Assembly (NCBI GenBank): GCA_007116995.1
Contig: SKHL01000213.1
Coordinates: 1 to 14,373 of the forward strand
Direction of reading: 5' to 3'
Origin: Limnochordia bacterium
GTDB lineage: Bacteria; Bacillota; Limnochordia; Darwinibacteriales; DTU012
DNA: 14,373 nucleotides
In this document: positions 1-6,674 of the stretch, piece after piece
Layout of the letters: each line of letters begins with the position of its first letter
Numbering within the stretch: position 1 is the stretch's first letter
The notes under the pieces: model-generated
What the model was told of the DNA's origin: nothing
Seen by the model: only the letters and a program-made list of their open reading frames with translations
The model's database searches: none
Made by a program: the position numbers and the translations under genes

Positions 1-1564
1 AGAACAGCCGATAAACGTGAGGAATTCGAGCCCATTCCACAGCAATGTGATCATCAGCCACAACCTCAGGACCATAATACGTTTTGTTTAGCTCACTATA
101 TAACTTACTTAGACCTTCAGCAGTCATAGGTTCGCCTTCACCCATTTTTTTGTGCACTAGCATTTCATATTCAGCGAACATGGTCTGGCGAAAGACAGTG
201 CCCCGAAACTGCTCCAAGTAATGGTTTAATAAATACATCTTCTCTCGCACAGTGTTCGTTTTCTTCAATAAGTCTGCCATCACTAAGGCCTCATTTAGTG
301 TCGACGCAACTTCAGCGACAAAAATGGTATACCCTGAATTTGCATATTCTTGATGTTTATCCGAGTAAAAAGAATGCATCGCATGCCCCATTTCATGGGC
401 TAGCGTAAACATATTATCGATGTTATCTTGATAGTTCATTAGAACATAGGGATGCACCCCATAAGCCCCCCAGGAGTAAGCGCCACTAGTCTTTCCCTTG
501 TTTTCAAACCAATCAATCCAGCCCTGTTTAAACCCTTGAGATAAATCCCTAAGGTATTCGCTACCAAGTGGTTCTAATCCAGTCTTGACCATATTCATAG
601 CCTGAGTATAGTCTATTTTCATATCTACATCAGCAACCATAGGGACATAAATGTCATACATATGTACATCATCTAGTTGCAGCAACCGTTTACGTAGCTT
701 CATATAGCGATAGAAAGTCGGCAAGTGATCGTGGACTGTCTTAATTAAGTTTTGATACACTTCTGGTTGCACATTATCTGCATCGAGTGCTGCGGCCAAT
801 GAGGAATCATACTTACGGGCTTTTGCATAAAAGAGAGACTTCTTTACTGCCGATGTATATGTTGATGCGAGTGTATTTTTCCAGTCCGTATATGTCGAAT
901 ACATTGCTGTAAAAGCAGCTTTCCGCACCTCTCGATTCTGGTTCTCCATAAAATGAATATAACGCCCATGCGTTAGCTCTACTTCATTCCCATGTTCATC
1001 TTCGATGCAGGGAAACTTTAGATCTGCATTATTAAACATCCGACAGATATTGCTTGGTGCTTGGGCCATCTCACTAGCATTTGCGAACAATTCCTCTTGC
1101 TCTGTGGGTAAGCTATGTGGCTTAGTGCGAATAATATTCTCCAAGTAATGGTTGTAAACTTTTAGCCCCTCTGTCCCCATGATCCATTGGTTTACTTTCT
1201 CTGAAGACAATGTTAGAATTTCCGGCTCTATAAATGCCGCACTGCTTGAAACTGTAACACTAACATTCATGGCCCGTTCTGCCATACCTTGAAAGGTATC
1301 GTCAGCATTATTTTGATCCTTTCCCATCAGGGCATATGCAGCGACCTTGGCTAGCAGCATGCCAATATCATCCTGCAGACGTAGACACTCTAGTAACTTT
1401 TCCGCTGTGTTTAGCTTGCCACGAAACCCCTGTAACCGTGGAAGCAGTTCCTTTACTTTTTTTAAATCCGTTTCCCAGGCGTCTGCGGTGGTGTAAATGT
1501 TCGATAGTTTCCACTTATACTTTTCAGAGATTTCGTGTCGTTCAGGTAATTTTCTTGTTTGCAT
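1..1564 (-). CDS. pepF: Oligoendopeptidase F (M3B zinc metallopeptidase), 3' end cut by window
   Basis: PepF is a cytoplasmic zinc endopeptidase that hydrolyses short peptides; it belongs to the thimet-oligopeptidase-like M3 family. About 521 codons are visible of a protein that is usually near 600 residues, and the frame is open to base 1. The zinc-binding HEMGH motif falls at about residues 390-394 (H390, E391 and H394), and the expected third ligand is E418 in the segment FVAEVASTLNE. Just before the window edge the frame reads VADDHIAVEWARIPHVYRLF, a conserved C-terminal block of the family. The N-terminus MQTRKLPERHEISEKYKW is typical of PepF. I chose the ATG at 1564-1562 because AAAGGA precedes it by about 11 nt (1576-1581) and the homology begins here. 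The gene has its own strong sigma-A-type promoter and a structured leader. Family assignment is secure; the physiological substrate is not known from sequence. Confidence 0.96.
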   Translation of the reverse strand, partial: MQTRKLPERHEISEKYKWKLSNIYTTADAWETDLKKVKELLPRLQGFRGKLNTAEKLLECLRLQDDIGMLLAKVAAYALMGKDQNNADDTFQGMAERAMNVSVTVSSSAAFIEPEILTLSSEKVNQWIMGTEGLKVYNHYLENIIRTKPHSLPTEQEELFANASEMAQAPSNICRMFNNADLKFPCIEDEHGNEVELTHGRYIHFMENQNREVRKAAFTAMYSTYTDWKNTLASTYTSAVKKSLFYAKARKYDSSLAAALDADNVQPEVYQNLIKTVHDHLPTFYRYMKLRKRLLQLDDVHMYDIYVPMVADVDMKIDYTQAMNMVKTGLEPLGSEYLRDLSQGFKQGWIDWFENKGKTSGAYSWGAYGVHPYVLMNYQDNIDNMFTLAHEMGHAMHSFYSDKHQEYANSGYTIFVAEVASTLNEALVMADLLKKTNTVREKMYLLNHYLEQFRGTVFRQTMFAEYEMLVHKKMGEGEPMTAEGLSKLYSELNKTYYGPEVVADDHIAVEWARIPHVYRLF

Positions 1565-1581
1565 CGTATCAATCATCCTTT

Positions 1582-1645
1582 CTACGTTATGCTAGTTTTT
1601 TCAAGAAGCCAAAATATGCTGCCAATTCTCATTCTACTAACGTAG
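1582..1645 (-). repeat. 8-bp inverted repeat framing the pepF leader
   Basis: On the transcribed strand CTACGTTA (1645-1638) is exactly complementary to TAACGTAG (1589-1582), with 48 nt between the arms. After a small internal loop the stem can be extended by UAG/CUA. The downstream arm ends immediately before the AAAGGA ribosome-binding site of pepF. A reading frame of 16 codons (ATG at 1632, TAG at 1584-1582) lies between the arms and ends inside the second one. The repeat is seen directly. A regulatory role is inference, and a repeat of this size could occur by chance. Confidence 0.45.
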
Positions 1646-1663
1646 TCTAACTTCCACCTGACT

Positions 1664-1692
1664 ATTATATCCAGAAAAAGTGTGTACGTCAA
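1664..1692 (-). promoter_or_regulatory. Sigma-A-type promoter of pepF
   Basis: The -35 box TTGACG (1692-1687) and a perfect -10 box TATAAT (1669-1664) are separated by exactly 17 nt. This is 11 of 12 consensus positions at optimal spacing, the best promoter match in the window. It predicts a start of transcription near 1657 and a leader of about 90 nt before the pepF ATG. The -35 box begins inside the T-run that follows the upstream terminator-like hairpin. Confidence 0.85.
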
Positions 1693-1726
1693 AAAAGGCA
1701 GGTGAAAGGGGCACCATAGGTGCCCC
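1691..1726 (-). terminator. Probable intrinsic terminator after the 179-residue gene
   Basis: A perfect 8-bp GC-rich stem (GGGGCACC / GGTGCCCC, 1726-1719 and 1715-1708) with a 3-nt loop starts 4 nt after the TAG stop of the upstream gene. On the transcribed strand it is followed first by only TTT, then by CACCTGCC and a run of six T at 1696-1691. The delayed U-tract makes it less than ideal, but position and stem strength fit transcription termination between this gene and pepF. Confidence 0.6.
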
Positions 1727-1730
1727 ATCG

Positions 1731-2270
1731 CTAACGAAACCACTTTATCCTGCTTAGATTAAGACTATAATGAAGCAAATCGCCGGTTTCTCGTTCCGAA
1801 ACCAGTTGCAGAAACCGCAATAGTTTTAAATCCTCCCAAAGACTTGATATGAACCGTTGCCGCTTCGGTAATAAAATATCCTGATCCAACAATCGCTCTA
1901 GAATACCTAGCACCCTGCTTGGTAAATACTGCATAATATATGCCTCGTTTGGATCCGATAGGGTTATCAGTTGCTTAGGTATCTCACTATGAATTCCTTT
2001 GAGAAAATTACTGGCTATCTCTTGGTATTGCTTAATGCTAGCTCCAATAACTGGTGCAACCTCCGCTACCCCTAGCTCACTTTCCCCATAGACCGTACAG
2101 GAATCACGTAACGCCACAGCTGGATTGGCTGCATAATACCCAACTAGCTTTTCTTCAAGAATGGCTGAGCCTTCATCCCTATATTCTCCATACTTAATGG
2201 CCCTAGAAATATTAGGCCGATCACTTCCACCAATACGTCTAGTTATTGTTAGCCCTCCTCTGTTTCTCAC
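1731..2270 (-). CDS. Unrecognised 179-residue protein with ambiguous start
   Basis: I do not recognise this protein. It is mostly polar and predicted helical, soluble, without a signal peptide, membrane segment or clear metal or nucleotide motif. The middle (roughly residues 45-95) has the alternating hydrophobic pattern of a folded domain, and the C-terminal third (about 117-179) looks like amphipathic helices ending in a basic tail. The longest frame starts at GTG 2270, directly after an in-frame TAG, and this GTG has no Shine-Dalgarno sequence. A strong AGAGGAGGG lies inside the frame at 2261-2253 with no ATG, GTG or TTG at proper distance; the codon 6 nt downstream is ATA, and an ATT follows at 2234. 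The first in-frame ATG is only at about codon 117. The gene may use a rare start or may have lost its true N-terminus. It is last in a likely prcB-like/418-residue/179-residue unit and is followed by a hairpin. Confidence 0.55.
   Translation of the reverse strand: MRNRGGLTITRRIGGSDRPNISRAIKYGEYRDEGSAILEEKLVGYYAANPAVALRDSCTVYGESELGVAEVAPVIGASIKQYQEIASNFLKGIHSEIPKQLITLSDPNEAYIMQYLPSRVLGILERLLDQDILLPKRQRFISSLWEDLKLLRFLQLVSERETGDLLHYSLNLSRIKWFR
2253..2261 (-). promoter_or_regulatory. Strong Shine-Dalgarno sequence without a canonical start
   Basis: AGAGGAGGG is a near-perfect ribosome-binding site, but it lies inside the longest open frame of the 179-residue gene. The only in-frame initiator-like codons nearby are ATA (2246-2244, 6 nt away) and ATT (2234-2232, 18 nt away). 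The out-of-frame TTG at 2233 opens only about 28 codons. Confidence 0.5.
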
Positions 2271-2401
2271 CTAGAACATAGAGGTTTAACAAAGATCCCA
2301 CAAACTAGTCACAGCATCATTTCGACATTAAGATGAATTTCCCTGCCATTTACCTTATTATTTCGTCAACGTTATCAATCTGATCCGATGGCAGAAGAGT
2401 T

Positions 2402-3658
2402 CTAATCCATCAATGTTGAATACCTCAAATCACCGATTACTAATTGGAGACTCGCTTTTAACTCTTTATACTTATTGATTAAACTGCTTCTAGAGACGTT
2501 ATACTTTTGCTGGAGCCCAACCTTGTCCACTGGATGTGCGTCTATCTCTAGAATGGCATAGTCTACTGCAGCAGCCCATGTGGCCGCTTTACGATAAGAG
2601 GGTTGGTATTTAGTGCAGAAGTCATACCATAGCTTAATCGCACTAGATAGTTGCCCCATTCTGCGACCAGCGAGCTTACTAGCTAAAAGTTGAGCTACCT
2701 CAAGATCAATCGAGCGACGCCATGTAAACGAAAATGCTACCTCTTCATTGGATAGTGCGAACTCCCCCTGATCTTCTAACCGCTCCTCGAGCAACTGCAA
2801 ACAAGAAGCAAAAGAATATGTGAACACTCGCTTGCCTTGTTCTGCAATTTGACTGCTATTGGTACTAAAAACCAGCTCATCTTGATCTAGGATTAGATTG
2901 GCTTTCCCTGTATTTGCTTTGAACTGAAAGGCTAGTGGCCCAAACAAACTTAAAACTTGCTCATCCTCTAACGTGAACTCTCTCATATGCTTAAGGCACC
3001 GGATGGCCGTTCTGAAATCTAGCACCTCATAAACCAGCGTGTTTTTCTGCACTATCAGATTAATTTCTGTCATCCATTGCTCGAAAAAACACCCATTATC
3101 ACGACAAAAGTTGCTTATTGATCCACAATACCTAGTATATGCATACTCTATTCGTTTTTGTAGATAGGTATAGGTATCACGGGGTACTTGGACTATGGAA
3201 GGAGTGGGCCTGCTTAGTTCGTCTTGGATAGACACCCAACGCCCCAAAAAAATGTCCCCTACTTGTAAGGACTCATCCCAACAAATCGAGGTAAACCGGT
3301 CGCCCGTTAGTGCATTAATCATATCGGCTTCATTCTCTCGGATCTTAGTAATTTGGTATAAGCTTAGCCAAGCACCTCTCCAATCACGAAGGATCGTCTG
3401 CTCCTCCGGGGTTAATGAAGATGATATATTGTCCAGAAAGTAATCAAATACTTGCCTTTCATTTTTCTTTCCATTCATTCGATAGTCCCAGACAAACCAC
3501 TCGTAGAACTTAAAAATGGTTTTTTGTTCTACCAAACTTTGATCATTAATAGGTTGCCCGAGAAATTGCTCTAGCGCTTCAGCTGATACCTCTAACCATT
3601 GCTTCTGATTATAAAAGGTTGTTATTTTCTGCCATAATTGACTATATTGATTGCACAT
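2402..3658 (-). CDS. Uncharacterised 418-residue protein with C-terminal helix-turn-helix-like segment
   Basis: The family is not firmly recognised. The protein is soluble, with no signal peptide or membrane helix. The N-terminal part (about 1-110) is helical and rich in aromatic residues, including FYEWFVWDY near residues 51-59 and a segment around 84-105 (LTPEEQTILRDWRGAWLSLY). This resembles the N-terminal halves of some uncharacterised Bacillota proteins annotated next to SEC-C or HTH domains, but no CxC-type SEC-C zinc motif is present. A central beta-like stretch contains VGDIFLGRW (about 133-141). The C-terminus (about 360-402) reads as a cyclin-like/HTH pattern, WAAAVDYAILEID followed by LQQKYNVSRSSLINKYKEL, resembling the 'KYGVS.STI..KY.EL' form of DNA-binding HTHs. 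Start choice is firm: AAGGAGGT sits 7 nt before the ATG. It lies 65 nt after the PrcB-domain gene and probably shares its transcript. A regulatory role is only inference. Confidence 0.8.
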   Translation of the reverse strand: MCNQYSQLWQKITTFYNQKQWLEVSAEALEQFLGQPINDQSLVEQKTIFKFYEWFVWDYRMNGKKNERQVFDYFLDNISSSLTPEEQTILRDWRGAWLSLYQITKIRENEADMINALTGDRFTSICWDESLQVGDIFLGRWVSIQDELSRPTPSIVQVPRDTYTYLQKRIEYAYTRYCGSISNFCRDNGCFFEQWMTEINLIVQKNTLVYEVLDFRTAIRCLKHMREFTLEDEQVLSLFGPLAFQFKANTGKANLILDQDELVFSTNSSQIAEQGKRVFTYSFASCLQLLEERLEDQGEFALSNEEVAFSFTWRRSIDLEVAQLLASKLAGRRMGQLSSAIKLWYDFCTKYQPSYRKAATWAAAVDYAILEIDAHPVDKVGLQQKYNVSRSSLINKYKELKASLQLVIGDLRYSTLMD

Positions 3659-3723
3659 ATAGTAACCTCCTTGCGAGAATGCCCTATTACTATTCGCAGT
3701 CCCGCTAGGAAATCCCTGCTTGA

Positions 3724-4185
3724 CTAGGGCAAAATATTACCCTCCCTATCGATGACAGTAACAGTTTCTTTAATTCCTTTGCGTGCTATAGTAACAAAAT
3801 CATAAGGATAGGTCAGTGCCATGGATACAAAGTCATCTGCACCAGGACTGCGACGGCTAATCGTGATGACTAAACCAGAACTATCTTTAACCACTTGATC
3901 AATGTTAATACTATAACCACCTGTTGGTTGTTTACCTAAGGTCACTAAAAGTGGGATTTCCCGTTGAAAGTCGATCTCTGGCAAAGATTCCAATATGCTA
4001 GGTGGTAATGATTCAATCTCCTCTAACCATTGCTGCTGATCCAATCCAGTAATCAACTCTATCTTATTATGATCCTTAGACCATTGCCAATCCTGCGTGA
4101 CAATATTGCTTGTATACAGGACCGAAGAGTCGGAAAACCCAAATATAAGTGCTAAAACTACTCCTACTAGTAATAGTCGTTGCAT
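3724..4185 (-). CDS. PrcB-domain exported or membrane-anchored protein
   Basis: This is a small protein whose C-terminal half matches the PrcB C-terminal domain, named after a subunit of a spirochaete surface protease complex. The signature pieces are VTLGKQPTGGYSI followed about 20 residues later by SPGADDFVSMALTYPYDFV, the usual two conserved blocks. The N-terminus MQRLLLVGVVLALIFGF is a hydrophobic signal peptide or anchor with no lipobox cysteine, so the domain should lie outside the membrane. I chose the ATG at 4185-4183 (153 residues) because GGAGG at 4200-4196 is 10 nt away; the in-frame GTG at 4194 lies only 1 nt from that site. A promoter with -10 TATACT is just upstream. Such proteins are common and mostly uncharacterised in Bacillota. 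No partner protease is adjacent, so a protease-complex role should not be assumed. Confidence 0.8.
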   Translation of the reverse strand: MQRLLLVGVVLALIFGFSDSSVLYTSNIVTQDWQWSKDHNKIELITGLDQQQWLEEIESLPPSILESLPEIDFQREIPLLVTLGKQPTGGYSINIDQVVKDSSGLVITISRRSPGADDFVSMALTYPYDFVTIARKGIKETVTVIDREGNILP

Positions 4186-4195
4186 TTGTGACACA

Positions 4196-4235
4196 CCTCC
4201 AAACTTAGTATATCAAAGGAACACAAAAACAACAA
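4196..4235 (-). promoter_or_regulatory. Probable promoter and ribosome-binding site of the PrcB-domain gene
   Basis: TTGTTG (4235-4230) and TATACT (4212-4207) are 17 nt apart on the minus strand. The -10 box matches 5 of 6 consensus positions and the -35 box is weak beyond TTG. GGAGG (4200-4196) follows at once, giving a leader of only about 15-20 nt. The position of this ribosome-binding site supports the ATG at 4185 over the upstream GTG. Confidence 0.45.
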
Positions 4236-4310
4236 GTTGCGCGTGAAGGCATCTTATTCCAGAATTGGTACCACTCCTGCCTATCCTAAAAGACATATAG
4301 TCCACTACGG

Positions 4311-5255
4311 TTAAAAAATACTGAGATCCCATCGCTTCGATAAGTCCTGCAATAGTTTAACACCACCGATGCTATTTCCCTTATCGTCCAAAGATGGTCC
4401 ATATATGCCTATCCCTAGAGTATCTGGAACCACAGCTAAAATGCCGCCGGAGACTCCGCTTTTTGCAGGGATACCTACATGTATGGCGAATTCACCTGAT
4501 GCGTTGTACATGCCACAGGTTACCATAAAGGTGGTGACAAGTCGTACCGTTGCTTTGGAAACTAATTGGCATCCGTCCTCTAGGCGTCCCTTCATGGCCA
4601 GGAAATATCCAATCCGGGCTAGTTCCGAACAAGTTAGTTCAATGGAACAACAACGAAAATAAAGATCTAGTACTTCATCCACATCTCCGATAAGTACTCC
4701 CACATCCTTCATAAAATAGGCTAGGGCTCGATTGCGATCACCCGTTTCCTTCTCAGAGGTGTGAACTGCATGACTGTAGCCTACTTCTCGATTAATGATG
4801 GTACTGATGAACGACGTGATCCGACTCATTTTCCCTTCCACTCCTTGACCACTAAGTAAGGAGCAAACTGCGATAGCGCCAGCGTTAATCATAGGATTTA
4901 ATGGTTTTCGTGGACTCGTGGTCTCTAGCTTAATAATCGAATTAAAAGGATCACCCGTGGGCTCAGACCCTACATGAGAGAATACCTTCTCCTCTCCCTG
5001 ATCTTCTAGGGCTAGCATCAACGTAAGTATTTTTACAATGCTTTGTAATGTAAACTCCATACCACAGTCCCCTGCTTTAATTGAACCGTAGTTGCTTGTT
5101 ACTACAATTCCGAGTTGGTTGGGATCGCCCCATCTCAATTCAGGAATATAATCAGCTACCGATCCATTCCCCGTCCAGTGGCGATTCATTGTGAGCGCAT
5201 CTGTAAGATCTATCTGCCAATCATCTGTATTCCAGGCTAACATAGAAAACATCAC
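4311..5255 (-). CDS. glsA: Glutaminase (GlsA family)
   Basis: GlsA converts L-glutamine to L-glutamate and ammonia in the cytoplasm; it belongs to the serine-dependent glutaminases with a beta-lactamase-like fold. The length (314 residues) fits the family. Nearly all landmark segments are present: NGSVADYIPEL, the catalytic Ser-x-x-Lys in FTLQSIVK, SEPTGDPFNSIIKLE, NPMINAGAIAV, SEKETGDRNRALAYFM, DLYFRCCSIE and GIPAKSGVSGGI. The expected substrate-contacting Asn, Glu, Asn and Tyr residues are all in place. The dyad segment is commonly QSISK and here is QSIVK, with Ser and Lys retained. The N-terminus is the uncertain part: MMFSMLAWNTDDWQID is unlike usual family starts and no good ribosome-binding site precedes the ATG pair at 5255-5250. 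It sits 64 nt after the diguanylate cyclase gene, with a weak hairpin between. In some bacteria this activity supports glutamate-dependent acid resistance; nothing here shows that. Confidence 0.93.
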   Translation of the reverse strand: MMFSMLAWNTDDWQIDLTDALTMNRHWTGNGSVADYIPELRWGDPNQLGIVVTSNYGSIKAGDCGMEFTLQSIVKILTLMLALEDQGEEKVFSHVGSEPTGDPFNSIIKLETTSPRKPLNPMINAGAIAVCSLLSGQGVEGKMSRITSFISTIINREVGYSHAVHTSEKETGDRNRALAYFMKDVGVLIGDVDEVLDLYFRCCSIELTCSELARIGYFLAMKGRLEDGCQLVSKATVRLVTTFMVTCGMYNASGEFAIHVGIPAKSGVSGGILAVVPDTLGIGIYGPSLDDKGNSIGGVKLLQDLSKRWDLSIF

Positions 5256-5278
5256 CGGCTTTTTGCTCTAGTGTATCC

Positions 5279-5307
5279 AAAAAGAACCACTCTAACACGA
5301 ATTAGAG
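5279..5307 (-). terminator. Weak hairpin between the diguanylate cyclase gene and glsA
   Basis: On the minus strand CTCTAA (5307-5302) pairs with TTAGAG (5295-5290) across a 6-nt loop. The stem is followed by TGGTTC and then five T (5283-5279). The stem is only 6 bp and AU-rich, with a possible extra G-U pair, so termination would be partial. Confidence 0.35.
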
Positions 5308-5319
5308 CAGGTTGGTATC

Positions 5320-6510
5320 CTAGAGAGCCTGATCCAGATGAAAATAAAAGATACAGTTTTTACCCCGCTTTTTAGCCTGGTACATAGCAAAATCTGCTAT
5401 CCGTAACAGTTCCTGTTTATCCTGAGCATCTTCTCCGTATGAAGCCACACCAATGGACACAGTGACAGGATACTTCATCGATGCTTCTGGGTTAGTGGCC
5501 ACAGCCGATTGAATCCGCGTAGCTACCTGTAGGGCTAGGGCTCGTGATAATCCATTGAGAATAACGACAAACTCCTCTCCACCGAATCGGATTACCTTAT
5601 CCTCGTTCCGCACTGTAGTCACTATGGATTTGGCCACATTTCTTAAGGCTTGGTCTCCACTTTCATGCCCATACTGATCATTAAACTCCTTAAAGTTATC
5701 TAAGTCAATAAACAAAATCGATGTTTCATCTACTATGTCTGTATTTAGCCATTCCCGGATATAGCGATAATTATATACTTGGGTTTTGGGATCTAAAACA
5801 AGCTCCTTTTCCATCTGTAACCGTAAATCTTGCTCTGCATTCATGCGAATACCAAATTGCCATAGTTCACCAATTCCCATTAATAAAAGGCTAAAGACTA
5901 AAAATCCTTGATCTGGCCAGGCAGCAATGAAAAAAGCGCACACCATTCCCATATAACTGAGAATAAAGAAAGTAATCCAGCTATTACTGGGAATTTCCTT
6001 CACTACCACAAAATAGGGCTTGTTTGAATGAAGTGACATAAGGTACGTTACTAATAAATAATTAATGCCAACATAGGCTAAAGACGCAAAAATCATGGCC
6101 CCAAAACTTGTGGAAATCTGTAAGGGCCCTACCTCTCCATGAAAATGTATGAATAACTTGCCAGCCCCTATAGCAGCTAACGTCAGTTGTGCACAGTTAA
6201 AAAGCGTTCGATTCCATTTCTTTTTCTTGACCATGCCATCGACAGCACTAGCCAAAATGGAGAGCCACATGGCGTACTGTATCCCATAGTTAAATAAAAC
6301 TGGAAGAATAACGGCCACACCCAGTGAATAGCTAGTATTATCTGCAAACTGAATGGATCGCATCTGAAAATAAAGCAGAAAGAGTAGGATAACTAGAAAC
6401 TGGATTGGAGGTACTTCTGCAAATAACCCAGAGGTATAGCGATACAGACCCCAAGTGGCCAAAACCGTAAGAACAGCAACATAAGGTAACACAGCTCGAC
6501 TTTTATCCAT
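5320..6510 (-). CDS. Membrane-bound diguanylate cyclase (GGDEF domain)
   Basis: The enzyme makes cyclic di-GMP from two GTP. Numbered from the ATG at 6510 (396 residues), residues 1 to about 222 hold about seven hydrophobic segments with short loops, a membrane sensor region that I cannot assign to a named MASE-type domain. After a short linker (about 223-240) comes the GGDEF domain, with FIDLDNFKEFNDQYGH (metal and nucleotide binding) and active-site GGEEF at 310-314. The sequence RNED at 301-304, five residues before GGEEF, is the inhibitory I-site (RxxD), so feedback inhibition by c-di-GMP is expected. The conserved VSIGVASY and the C-terminal MYQAKKRGKN block are intact. No EAL or HD-GYP domain is attached. 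Start choice: AGGA at 6525-6522 is 8 nt from a TTG at 6513 and 11 nt from the ATG at 6510; an upstream TTG at 6543 has no such site. The input signal is unknown. Confidence 0.93.
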   Translation of the reverse strand: MDKSRAVLPYVAVLTVLATWGLYRYTSGLFAEVPPIQFLVILLFLLYFQMRSIQFADNTSYSLGVAVILPVLFNYGIQYAMWLSILASAVDGMVKKKKWNRTLFNCAQLTLAAIGAGKLFIHFHGEVGPLQISTSFGAMIFASLAYVGINYLLVTYLMSLHSNKPYFVVVKEIPSNSWITFFILSYMGMVCAFFIAAWPDQGFLVFSLLLMGIGELWQFGIRMNAEQDLRLQMEKELVLDPKTQVYNYRYIREWLNTDIVDETSILFIDLDNFKEFNDQYGHESGDQALRNVAKSIVTTVRNEDKVIRFGGEEFVVILNGLSRALALQVATRIQSAVATNPEASMKYPVTVSIGVASYGEDAQDKQELLRIADFAMYQAKKRGKNCIFYFHLDQAL

Positions 6511-6614
6511 CAAGATAGCTTTCCTTTCTTTCAGCTTACCCAAATTTTTTTAAAATACTTTAAATAGATAATTCGAACCAGTACCCCGAAACTCCTTCTT
6601 TAAAAATACAACAA

Positions 6615-6636
6615 ATTGGTGTAATTCGTACACAAT
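6615..6636. repeat. Imperfect inverted repeat upstream of the diguanylate cyclase gene
   Basis: GTGTA (6619-6623) and TACAC (6629-6633) are exact inverted arms around ATTCG. The flanking ATTG and AAT extend the pairing if one G is bulged. It lies in the AT-rich 154-nt gap between engB and the cyclase start, so it could be an operator or a weak RNA hairpin. No confident promoter was found beside it, and chance is possible. Confidence 0.25.
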
Positions 6637-6651
6637 AATCGACAAATATCG

Positions 6652-6674
6652 AAAATCGGCAGTCTTATCTGCCG
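6652..6674 (-). terminator. Probable intrinsic terminator overlapping the end of engB
   Basis: On the minus strand CGGCAG (6674-6669) pairs with CTGCCG (6662-6657), and the stem is followed by ATTTT (6656-6652). The stem is short but five of its six pairs are G-C. The engB stop codon TAA (6667-6665) lies in the 6-nt loop, so the hairpin includes the last sense codons. Confidence 0.5.

Noticed and set aside
1336..1650. Plus-strand open frame of 104 codons
   Set aside because: It lies antisense to the start of pepF and its leader, has no recognisable domain, and the minus-strand gene has clear family motifs.
2317..2349. Ten-codon minus-strand frame preceded by AAGG
   Set aside because: It is too short to support, the spacing is poor and there is no relation to the next gene; chance is sufficient.
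2343..2394. 7-bp inverted repeat CTGCCAT/ATGGCAG with a 38-nt loop after the 418-residue gene
   Set aside because: The loop is large and there is no U-tract; such repeats are expected by chance, so I do not call it a terminator.
3195..3443. Plus-strand open frame of 82 codons
   Set aside because: It is antisense inside the 418-residue gene, which has a strong ribosome-binding site and coherent protein sequence.
5215..5275. Possible frameshift at the glsA N-terminus, since another frame upstream is also open
   Set aside because: That frame stops after a few codons, and the family homology (NRHWTGNGSVADYIPEL) is complete in the called frame.
6638..6658. Three ATCG units spaced 10 and 7 nt apart near the engB end
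   Set aside because: The unit is too short and the spacing irregular; not a meaningful repeat array.
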